Part shown: one piece after another, positions 45,124-57,100 of the stretch | Position numbering within the stretch: position 1 is the stretch's first letter | Layout: the number at the start of each line of letters is the position of its first letter | Position numbers and translations under genes: made by a program | Notes under the pieces: model-generated | Told to the model about the DNA's origin: nothing | Seen by the model: only the letters and a program-made list of their open reading frames with translations | Databases searched by the model: none | From: Lampris incognitus | Taxonomy: Eukaryota; Chordata; Actinopteri; Lampriformes; Lampridae | Reading direction: 5' to 3' | DNA: 64,000 nt | Assembly (NCBI RefSeq): GCF_029633865.1 | Contig: NC_079219.1 | Span: 57,593,569 to 57,657,568 of the forward strand

Positions 45124-48100
45124 ATGCAGTCGTCTGGCCGCCCCTCTCAGCCCCTGAGGCCGCGACGTTTTGACACGGCCAGGCGGACCAACGCCACAAC
45201 CGAACCAAAGTCTCACGGCCCCGGGTTTCGTAGGGAGGACAAAAACATGAACACAATCAGTACTTCCTCCCCTCGCCGGGTGACTAAAGCTTCCTCGGAA
45301 ACATTCAGGAGCAGGGTAGGCGTGCAGCCTCGAGCCCCCATCGGTCATTCAAGATTGGGCTTACAAAAACAGAGCTCCGCCCCGTCCAACTCGGCTAAAC
45401 CCAAACCCAAGGGTGCACGTGCGTCTCCGGTGTCCAAAATCACCCCTCCACCGCCTCCGCCGCCGCTCCCGCCTCTTCCTCCTCTTCTTCCACTGGACCC
45501 GAACTGTAACGAGCCGAGCCTGCCCTGTCTGTGCTGTGACGGTCGCTCTCCACAGGACAACAACAGTATGTTCAACCATAACCACAACAACAACAACACA
45601 ATTTCTCTCAGACAGCAAATGCAGCTTCAGCCCCCTCCACCCCCACTGCCACAGAAGCAGGATGGGACGGAGGCCAAGGATCAGCCCCAGATTCACCCCT
45701 CACAACCCCAGCCTCACCAGCAGCCTGTTGTCTGCCCTGCGGTTGCTCTGGAGAAGGAGGAGAAGACGGTTGAAGCAAACACTGATCTGGACAACACGAA
45801 AAACGTAAAGCAAGAGGAAGAGGAGGATGAGAGCAGCGGGGACATCGATATTGATGTAGACATTGAAGAGGATGACGAAGAAGACAGAGATAATGGCAAT
45901 GATGGCAACGATGATGATGATGAAGATGATGAAGATGATGACACGCTGGTCCCCTCTTGCTGCGACTGTCCCCCCTCCCTCCTGGATTTCTCCCTCACCT
46001 CCTCCACCTCCTCATCCTCCACCTCCATCAGCTCCTGCTCTGATCTGGAGTCGGACTGTGCTGCTCTCTCCACCTCACTCTGCTCTACCCATGACCGAGA
46101 TGATCTGTCCAGTCCTCTCTCCTCACAGGACAGCTTGCCTCCTCAAGCGCCTGATTGCCACCCCCCCGCCCGTTCACTTCCATCCCTGCCCCTCAACAGT
46201 ATTCGCCGCTCCCCAATGTCCCATTCCCCACTTCCCCCTTGTTCACCTGATGAAGGCTACCCTTCCGCCCCTTCCTCCCCTTCTACTGACTACTTAGGAG
46301 TCAAAGATCAGGGGTCAGAGGTTAACAAGCTAGGCCTGCTGGACTTTTTAGAATCAGTTGGGGAGTTTGGGAAGATGGAGCGTTTTAGCCAGGTGATCCA
46401 GGTGGCCCATTGGGATCTGGATGGTGAGCAGCACTGGGATGTCCTGAGAGATAGGCTCGACCATCTCGACCGCCTTGAGAGGGTCAACAGGGAGGTTAAA
46501 CTGGCCTACATTGCCAGGCTTCATGAGAAGGGGCTTGATCTGGGAGATCTGGAGGAACAGGACCTTTCAGATGTCGTGGATGAAATGGGGAACATCGACA
46601 TTTCTTGGAAGCTGTACAAAGGCCATGGAGGAACCATGGGAGGTTCTCAAGAGTTCTCTGATGCGGGTGTTGACCTCACTGTGCCATCTGATTGTGATGA
46701 GCCCCTTGCCCCAGATTCACTCACCCCTTCCCCTGTGGAGCCACCTCCGAGACCCCCCAAACCTCCGGAGCGACATGCCAGTGTGAGCTCCGACCTCCAC
46801 ACCTACATCAACATCAGCAGGGAGACCACCTCGATTGCTGTCTCCATCTCGCCTACACCCACTTTTTCCACCTTCTCCCCTAATTCCTCATCCCCGACTT
46901 TTTCCACATTTAGGTGTGAGAAACCCCCACCTCCAACTCCGCCATCCATTCCTCCCCTCCCTGTACCTCAACCCATCCCATGCTTCACCCTCTACACAGC
47001 TCCTGAACCTCCCCCTGTCCGCACCCTTACTCCCCCCATTCCTCCCCCTCGAAGGAGACACCTTGCCAGAAAGGAAGCACAGCGGCTTGCTGCTCTTCAA
47101 GCTGAACAGGAAAAGACCCCCCTGTCCCTCCCTCCTCCTTCCACTCGCCCTCCTCCTCTGCCACCTCATCCAGCTCTCTCGGTGTCCTCCTCCTTCTCTG
47201 CCATATCACCCCCTCCTGCTCTCCCTCCACCCCCCTCCTTCCATGCATTGGATGTAGAGATCCGGAAGCTGTTGATGCTGGCTGGGTTGACCCAGGCTGA
47301 ACTTCTCAAACTCAGCCCAGAACTTGGTGTCTGCATTGGAGGGTTAGAGGAGGGAGATGGGGGTAATGCAATCTCCTCCAGGCCTGCAGAGCCTCAGGAG
47401 ATTAGGCACAAAGTAGACAGGGAGAGGGAGGAGGAGGAGGAGGAGGAGGAGAAGGAATATGATACAGATGGGATACCAAGAGATGGATGGAACAGTAGAA
47501 CCAAGTTGGATGGTGACAGAAGAAGAAATATACTTGAAGAAGCAGATAAAGGCAAAAAGATAGATGATGAGAGCAGGGACACGTTGAGAACCACCTCATT
47601 CACTGAGATGGCGAGGAGAAGGAAGCGGAACACTGGCCTAACCTCCGATCCTTACTGCAGCAATGGACTAAGCAATACAAATGAAACTAAAGCGGGCAAT
47701 ATGAGCTTAGAGACGTTCCATTACACTCCTGTGGTTACAAGTTCCCCACCCCCACCTCCTCCTCGACCCTTACCCCCCATTCCCCCCTCCTTGCCACATC
47801 AGAAAGTCTGCACTGTCCCTGCCAACTCTGCACGGCCGGAGCGATTCGACTGGCTCATAGCATTCACGCCGGATAGCGAAGCACCACCGCCACCGCCTCC
47901 AATCACTGAAATGAGAAAATCCAACATGGCAACCCCAAAGAAGGTGACTACTTTGTCAGGGTCATCTCCAGGGTCAGCTCCAAAGACCACAACCTTCAAA
48001 GAGCTGCGCTTCCGCAGCAAGAACAGCTCCCCATCCACTAAAGTCATAACCGAACCAGATCCTGACCCTGCCATTGTAACTCCTGACCCAGATATACTCT

Positions 48101-51100
48101 ACAACCTGAGGTGGAGAACAGAGAAGAAAGGGGGGGATGGCAGCCAGTGGGAGTACACCTCTCAGGCTCAGGCCATGTTGATGCAGCCTCCACCAGCCCT
48201 CACCTCGATGGCTGCTTTGAAGGAAATGCTCCAGAGAGCAGACGAAGAGGGCAGGCAACCAGAGCTGTGCCCCACACAGACGATTGGGTGCTCTATCAGT
48301 GATAGCAGCCTGTGGACGATGGCCAAAGAGCATGTTGGCGAAGATGCAATGGAGAGGGAGGGAAAAAAGGAAGAGAAGGAAGAGGAGGTGAGAGGAAGAG
48401 CAGATGGAGGAAGAACTTTGGAATTAAGAACTACAGGTAAGTTTTAATCTGACGATGCTGTGACAATTTTGATGCAAATACATGTTGGCGTTGGCGACAA
48501 TGGATGCTTTTGCTGAGTGAATGGACGTTTGTGAAACAACCTTACTGGCTAAAAACTAGTGTAAATTTGCAAACTAGGGCTAAATAACAAACCAGATCAA
48601 GTCAAACCAAGTTCAAGTATATTTGTACAGTCCTGAATCACAATTCTAGTCTCAGAGGGCTTTGCGTTCACACAGTGGAAAAACAGGTAGCTACGGTGGA
48701 TGATAATGGACGACACCCTCTATCCCTAGATCTTCGATTTGAATTAGGAAAATCTTCACCGGAAAAAAAAAAAACCTTTTCAGGAAAAGAAAAACGGGAG
48801 ATACCTCAGGAAGAGCATCAGAGGAGGGATCCTTCTTCTAGGATGGATAGACATGCATTTGGTGCTGGGTGGGTAAAGTAAGCAAGGAGGCCACAGATGT
48901 AGAACTAATGTAAATTCACCTAGTCTTAGCAAAACAGTACAGAAAAGACATGGATGCTGGGACAGCAATGTGTACAGAAGTACGTGAAGCGTCCTTCCCA
49001 AACGTTGCCACAGAGCATCATTGTCCCGTTCAGCCTCTCAGAAAAAGGAATAGAGCTTTCCTTCACGCAGCAGACAGACCGAGGCACATCGCTCACGCAA
49101 ATACAGGAAATGGGCCGAACGATGTGTGAAGGATGGAGGAGGGTGGGTAGCCAGAGCTGTCACAAATGGCGAAGAAGCAGTCCTGAACAAAAGAGAACAG
49201 CAAACATGTTTTTATCTAATTTAGGAGCATTAGTGCGTCGGTGTGCATGCGTGTGTGTGTTTGCACACACTCCTGCCCAAGCCTGCGAGAGAGGGGGGGG
49301 GGGGGAGAGAGAGAGAGAGAGAGAATTAGCTAGGGATACATCAAAGTAGCTCAGTTCAATTTGGACGGCACACCGAATCTGGGATGGGCAGATGACGGAA
49401 AGGAGCAGATGGAGAGAGAGTGACTTGCAGACTGTTCTCTTTTTTCTTTTTTCTTTTTTTATCCTTCAGTGATGCACGAAAAACATCCTTGGACAGCACT
49501 ATGGGAAAAGAATACAAGATAGAGGCCGATGAAAATGTTGAGGGATAGTTAGGAAGGACATAAGAGGCGAGCTTCCGACAGGAGACGGGGAGAGGGAGTA
49601 AGACCGTGAGTCACAATAGACAGGGTGATTCATGAGCAGATGGATGAAGAACAAGAAGGGATAAACAGTGGATGGTCTGAGACGGGGGGGAAAGAAGCAG
49701 GCCGGAAGTAGGGGGAAACGAAAACACGAGGCAACAGGATGAGGGATGGAGCTGTAGAGAAAGTCGGGGGAGAGAAGGTGACGTGAGGCGAAGGCAGAGG
49801 TTGGAAACTCTCCAGTTAGCTTTGCCTGTGCTCGTTATTGGAGTGTGATGTCATCGCTGCTCCATTCAATTATTCATCCACTGTTCAGATCACTGGGAGG
49901 AGGGGGATAACGGAGTGCCCACTGCACCCTCCTTCTCCCCTTTACTCTTCTAAGTATTCCTCTAAACCGATCTCTAGTTCTGCTCTTTCCCCTTTCTGTA
50001 ACACACACTAGGCAGAGGACTCAATTGCACGACACCAGAGACGAGGTCAGAGTTCATGAATAGTCTTTACTGAAAAGCAGGGCTCGGTACAAGGCAGTCC
50101 AAGCAAACAATACCAAAGGAGTAGGCGAAGGCGAGGTCCAGGGTCAAAGCAAGGTAATCAAATCCAGTGGTCCAAACAGATGATCCAGAGGGGTTGGGCG
50201 AAAGCGAGGTCCGGGGGCAGAGCGAAGATATACATAAGAAATAAACACTAGAGAAAGGCTGGCGCGAGTTGACACAAGGCACAAAACGAACTGGCACAGA
50301 GAGAGGGGAGCACAGAGACTAAACACACAGGACTTAAGAAACAGGTGCTTCCAATCTGGACGAGGCATGCAATCAGGCAGGAGGACAGAGGGTAGGGAGT
50401 GGCACTGCTAGGCCACAGAGGGGGCTGTGTCAGTACCCCCCCCCTCCCCAGGGCCGGCACCAGATGGCCCAGGCAAATCAGGATGGCGGTGATGAAAGTC
50501 CCGAATGAGGCTCAGATCCAGAACAAAGCGGGCAGGGACCCAGGACCGCTCCTCAGGCCCATACCCCACCCAGTCCAGCAGATACTGACGGCCCTGACCC
50601 CAAGCACGAACTGCCAGGAGATGCCGGACGGTGTACAGAGGGCCACCATCGATGAACCGGAGGGGCTGGGAACCAAAGGACTCTCCCGCACAGGCTTGAT
50701 CCGGGACACGTGGGACATGGGATGGACCCTCATGGAGCTGGGGAGCCGGAGCCACACGGCCACTGGGTTGATGACCCAAGAGATGGGGAACGGCCCCACG
50801 AACCTGGGAGGCAGTTTGCATGAGACAACACGCAGGGGGAGGTCTCGAGTAGTCAGCCAGACTTTCTGGCTGGGCCGGTAGGCAGAGGTGGGGGTCTGCC
50901 GCTGATCAGCCAGCCTCTTATACCGGTCGGAGGTCCTCAGGAGCACCCGACGGGCCTGAGTCCAGGTGCGCCCACACCGACGGACGAAGGCCAGGGCTGA
51001 GGCGGCGTCGACTTCCGGCTCCAGGACAGGGAACAGGGGCAGTTGGTAACCATAGGTGCACTGAAAGAGGGTGAGACCAGTGGCAGAGTAAGGCAGGGTG

Positions 51101-54100
51101 TTGTGTCCATACTCAACCCAAATGAGGTGCTTGCTCCAGGTGGCTCGGTTCTGGGAGAGGAGACAGTGCAGCCCGGTCTCCAGCTCCTGGTTCAGCCGCT
51201 CCGCCTGGCCATTGGACTGGGGGTGAAACCCAGAGGAGAGACTGACTGAGGCCCCGAGCAGTGAACAAAACGCCTTCCAGAACCTTGAGACCAACTGCGG
51301 TCCTCGATCAGAGACCACATCCCTAGGGAATCCATGGAGGCGAAACACGTGAGACAGCACAACCTCCGCCGTTCCCTTGGCAGTGGGCATCTTGGGCAGA
51401 GGGATGAAATGCACCACTTTCGAGGACCGGTCCCCTACCATCAGAATGGTGTTACCGTCCGAGGGTAGAAGGCCTGTGACGAAGTGCAGGAAGACATCAG
51501 ACCAAGGACGGCGGGGCACCGGGAGTGGGCGCAGGAGACCAGGAGGAGGGCGTCGGGAGACCTTCTTCCGAGCGCACACAGGACAAGCCGCCACGTATTC
51601 TCCTATCTCCTTCTCCATGGCCAGCCACCAGAACCGCTGTCGAACGACGAAGAGAGTCCGCCGCACACCAGGGTGACAGGAGAGGTGGCAGGTCTGAGCC
51701 CAATGGATGACCTGAGACCGAAGAGAGACAGGAACAAACAGCCCACTCGGGGGAAGGCCAGCAGGCGCTGGGGTGTTAGCAGATGCCCGTCTGACCTTGC
51801 TCTCAATGCCCCAGGTGACCGCCTCCACCATACAGGAAGCTGGCTGGAGACTGAGGAGCAGGGTCAGGGCAAAAACAGACGAGACAGGGCATCCGCCTCG
51901 GATGGCGTGCTGCCATCTCCATCACCCCCCACACAAACAGTGACAAGTTGCTCCTTCCTGTTGGTGGACTCGCTCTCCTTGGGCCTGGAGAGCAGAGCGT
52001 GCAATGTGTCGGCTGAGTCCATAGTATGGCCGTTTCGTACTGTGACACACACTAGGCAGAGGACTCAATTGCACCACACCAGAGACGAGGTCAGAGTTCA
52101 AAAGTAGTCTTTACTGAAAAGCAGGGTTCGGTACACAGAAAAGACAGTCCAAGCAGACAATAACAGAGGAGTAGGCGAAGGCGAGGTCCGGGGTCAAAGC
52201 AAGGTGATCAAGTCCAGTAGTCCAAGCAGGTGATCCAAAGGGGTTAGGCGAAGGCGAGGTCCAGGGTCAAAGCAAGGTGATCAAGTCCAGTAGTCCAAGC
52301 AGGTGATCCAAAGGGGTTAGGCGAAGGCGAGGTGCGGGGGCAGAGCAAAGAAATACAAACACTAGAGAAAGGCTGGCACGAGTTGACACAAGGCACAGAA
52401 CGAACTGGCACAGAGAGAGGGGAGCACAGAGACTGAACACACAGGACTTGACGGATGCTTGCAGTCTGGACGAGGCATGCAGTCAGGCAGGAGGACACAG
52501 GGTAGGGAGGGGCACTGCTAGGGCACAGAGCGGGGCGTGACACTCTCTCCTGTCTTTGGGTATCTTCCCAACGTTTCCATTTTCCTTTTTCTTTCAATAA
52601 CTCTTTTGGTTGTTTCTAAATCTCTTCTCACTTTGGTAAGTAACTGAGTCATTTTATAATTTGCTCCTGTTATCTCACCTCTTTCCTGGATCTCTCCCTA
52701 CCTTATTCCCCACTTCCTCCGATTCCCTTCATCCTTCCTGAGTATTCTGTTATTCTCCCATTCCCAAAAGTGGTGTAGGCGGATCATATCGAGTTACTTA
52801 TCTCAGCCAGTCCTCTGGCACACACAAAGTGAGAGTCAGACAGACATTGTTTGGATCCAAAGGGATGATTTAATTTTCAGTATCTCCCAGTTTCGCCCAC
52901 GCTAATTGTTCAAATGCATGCATTGTTAGCATTAGTTCGTTACTTATCTTGTTGTATTTTGTCATAGCTTCCCTCTCAATTATTTGAGTTAATAAGTTAT
53001 ATTTACCTAGGGCTGGGCAAAAACACCATATTATCGTTTGTCTCCTTTCAGAGGCATTGCATCCGGGATGAATTAAAGATATTGTTATCTTGTGATACAT
53101 AATTTTGCCGTCCAAATCAATGATAACGGTAATCTATTACCTAAAATTTCTCCCAAAATGAGGTCTGAAATATTTGCGGTAGTATTGCTTGACGTCGTTT
53201 TGTGATGAACCTCAGGTGGATTCTGACACATGGATTTTTATCCATATTTTTATGTTTTAAATATTTCAAAAATTGTATAATTAAATATTTTACATTTTAT
53301 ATTATATTTAGTTATTTTATTTATGTCATTTATTAATTATATTATATTATGTTATATTATGTTATATTATTATATTATATGTTATATCATATTATATTAT
53401 TATATTATATTATTATATGTTATATTATATTATTATATGTTATATTATATTATTATATTATATTATGTGTTATATTATATTATATTATTATATTATATGT
53501 TATATTATATTATATTATTATATGTTATATTATATTATGCGTTATATTATATTATGTGTTATATTATATTATATTATGTGTTATATTATATTATATTATG
53601 TGTTATATTATATGTTATATTATATTATATTATATATCCATTCCAATCCTTATCCGCAGGGCTTATCCTGCTGTCAGGGTGGCGGGGATGCTGGAGCCTA
53701 TCCCAGCAGCCATTGGGCGGCAGGCGGGGAGACTTCCTGTTCATCACAGGGCCATTTTATATTTTATTTTATTTTATTTTATTTTATTTTTATTTTTTTT
53801 CCATTCCATTATTCAAACCGCTTATCCTACCTAGGTTCGCGGGGAAGCTGGAGCCTATTCCTAAGTATTTTCATATCCTTATGGATATTCGTGGCATAAA
53901 CGTCCATGTGCTGATCGCGATTATGACGCGTTTACCCGCGGCCACCGTTATTCCCGGTTAGCGCCGCGGGAATAACTGGGTACTACGCCTTTAATAACCG
54001 AATGGGCGGGGCCAGGATTACCAGCCAATTACTGAGAGCCGGCGACGGAAAACAGGAAGTGTGTTGGTTTAGTTTGTGTAGGAAAGGCAGCTCAAGTCTC

Positions 54101-57100
54101 AACAAGGTAGGGCTTCTCTTCGGTTCGCCGGCTGCAGTCCGTCACGCAGTCGAGTGTACCGCAGGTTCGGGTTTTTTTTTTTTTTTTGGTTTGTTTCCCA
54201 GCCGGTCTGGACCGCCGGGGAACCAGATACTGTGACTAAGCAGGAAGAAAACCAGAACCCCCGTCTCCTCTGACTGACTCAGCATTACACACTATGCGCT
54301 GTACTGGTGGAAATGGGAGGGAGGGGGGGGGGGAGGGAGAGAGGGGGGGGGATCGATAGATAGAATGAGGGACAGATCGAGTCAGTGTAGACGAAGAAGA
54401 AAGGTGAATCAGAGGTGATGATGGCAGCCACTGCGGTATCAGCACACTGCAAAACACTGAGCTGAACGATAGCGCATCATGCTGGGGTTTGCTCTTGTGT
54501 CATTCACAGTACTCTTGCTGAGAGTACTGTGAAACGAGAGATCTGTGGTACTCAGAGTACTGTGAAATAAGAGAGATCTGTGGTACTGAGAGTACTGTGA
54601 AACAAGAGAGATCTGTGGTACTCAGAGTACTGTGAAATAAGACAGATCTGTGGTACTGAGAGTACTGTGAAATAAGAGAGATCTGTGGTACTGAGAGTAC
54701 TGTGAAATAAGAGCTCTGTGTTACTGAGAGTACTGTGAAACAAGAGAGCTCTATGGTACTGAGAGTACTGTGAAATAAGAGAGATCTGTGGTACTGAGAG
54801 TACTGTGAAATAAGAGAGCTCTGTGGTACTGAGAGTACTGGGAAACAAGAGAGCTCTGTGGTACTGAGAGTACTGTGAAATAAGAGAGATCTGTGGTACT
54901 GAGAGTACTGTGAAACAAGAGAGATCTGTGGTACTGAGAGTACTGTGAAATAAGAGAGATCTGTGGTACTGAGAGTACTGTGAAATAAGAGAGATCTGTG
55001 GTACTGAGAGTACTGTGAAATAAGAGAGATCTGTGGTACTGAGAGTACTGGGAAACGAGAGATCTGTGGTACTGAGAGTACTGTGAAATAAGAGAGCTCT
55101 GTGGTACTGAGAGTACTGTGAAATAAGACAGATCTGTGGTACTGAGAGTACTGTGAAACAAGAGAGATCTGTGGTACTGAGAGTACTGTGAAATAAGAGA
55201 GCTCTGTGGTACTGAGAGTACTGTGAAATAAGACAGATCTGTGGTACTGAGAGTACTGTGAAAGATCTGTGTTACTGAGAGTACTGTGAAATAAGAGAGA
55301 TCTGTGGTACTGACAGTACTGTGAAATAAGAGAGATCTGTGGTACTGAGAGTACTGTGAAATAAGAGAGATCTGTGGTACTGAGAGTACTGTGAAATAAG
55401 AGAGATCTGTGTTACTGAGAGTACTGTGAAACAAGAGAGCTCTGTGGTACTGAGAGTACTGTGAAATAAGAGAGATCTGTGGTACTGAGAGTACTGTGAA
55501 ATAAGAGAGCTCTGGTACTGAGAGTACTGTGAAACAAGAGAGATCTGTGGTACTGAGAGTACTGTGAAATAAGAGAGATCTGTGGTACTGCGAGTACTGT
55601 GAAATAAAAGAGCTCTGTGTTACTGAGAGTACTGTGAAACAAGAGAGCTCTGTGGTACTGAGAGTACTGTGAAATAAGAGAGATCTGTGGTACTGCGAGT
55701 ACTGTGAAATAAGAGAGCTCTGTGTTACTGAGAGTACTGTGAAACAAGAGAGCTCTGTGGTACTGAGAGTACTGTGAAATAAGAGAGCTCTGTGGTACTG
55801 AGAGTACTGTGAAATAAGAGAGCTCTGTGGTACTGAGAGTACTGTGAAATAAGAGAGATCTGTGGTACTGACAGTACTGTGAAATAAGAGAGATCTGTGG
55901 TACTGAGAGTACTGTGAAATAAGAGAGCTCTGTGTTACTGAGAGTACTGTGAACTAACAGAGCTCTGTGGTACTGAGAGTACTGTGAAACAAGAGAGATC
56001 TGTGGTACTGAGAGTACTGTGAAATAAGAGAGATCTGTGGTACTGAGAGTACTGTGAAAGATCTGTGTTACTGACAGTACTGTGAAATAAGAGAGATCTG
56101 TGGTACTGAGAGTACTGTGAAAGATCTGTGTTACTGAGAGTACTGTGAAATAAGAGAGCTCTGTGGTACTGAGAGTACTGTGAAACAAGAGAGATCTGTG
56201 GTACTGAGAGTACTGTGAAATAAGACAGATCTGTGGTACTGAGAGTACTGTGAAATAAGAGAGATCTTTGGTACTGAGAGTACTGTGAAATAAGAGAGAT
56301 CTGTGGTACTGAGGGTACTGTGAAATAAGAGAGATCTGTGGTACTGAGAGTACTGTGAAAGATCTGTGTTACTGAGAGTACTGTGAAACAAGAGAGATCT
56401 GTGGTACTGAGAGTACTGTGAAATAAGAGAGATCTTTGGTAGTGAGAGTACTGTGAAATAAGAGAGCTCTTTGGTACTGAGAGTACTGTGAAATAAGAGA
56501 GCTCTGTGGTACTGAGAGTACTGTGAAATAAGACAGATCTGTGGTACTGACAGTACTGTGAAACAAGAGAGATCTGTGGTACTGAGAGTACTGTGAAATA
56601 AGACAGATCTGTGGTACTGAGAGTACTGTGAAATAAGAGAGATCTGTGGTACTGAGAGTACTGTCAAACAAGAGAGATCTGTGGTACTGAGAGTACTGTG
56701 AAATAAGACAGATCTGTGATACTGAGAGTACTGTGAAATAAGAGAGCTCTGTGTTACTGAGAGTACTGTGAAATAAGAGAGATCTGTGTAACTGAGAGTA
56801 CTGTGAAATAAGAGAGATCTGTGGTACTGAGAGTACTGTGAAACAAGAGAGATCTGTGGTACTGAGAGTACTGTGAAACAAGAGCGATCTGTGGTACTGA
56901 GTACTGTGAAATAATAGAGCTCTGTGGTACTGAGAGTACTGTGAAACAAGAGAGATCTGTGGTACTGAGAGTACTGTGAAATAAGAGAGATCTGTGGTAC
57001 TGAGCGTACTGGTGAAAGATCTGTGTTACTGCGAGTACTGTGAAAGATCTGTGGTACTGAGAGTACTGTGAAATAAGAGAGATCTGTGGTACTGAGAGTA

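Larger units (their letters stand above)
49997..52542 (-). mobile_element. Sushi-type chromovirus (Ty3/Gypsy), internally deleted
   Basis: LTRs are 49997-50432 (436 bp) and 52041-52542 (502 bp; a ~66-bp internal duplication at 52190-52325 accounts for the difference). Both start TGTRACACACACTAGG and end in CA. Flanks CTTTC and CTCTC are a one-mismatch 5-bp duplication. A G/A-rich polypurine tract lies at 50433-50455 on the minus strand. Only a gag start, the last residues of RNase H, integrase and a chromodomain remain; protease and RT are gone. Lies antisense in a rusc1 intron. Confidence 0.9.

Noticed and set aside
45345-48333. Minus-strand frames opposite rusc1 exon 1
   Set aside because: Shadows of the large proline-rich coding exon.
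53323-53961. Ile/Tyr-rich frames suggesting membrane protein
   Set aside because: Arise from the TATTA low-complexity tract.
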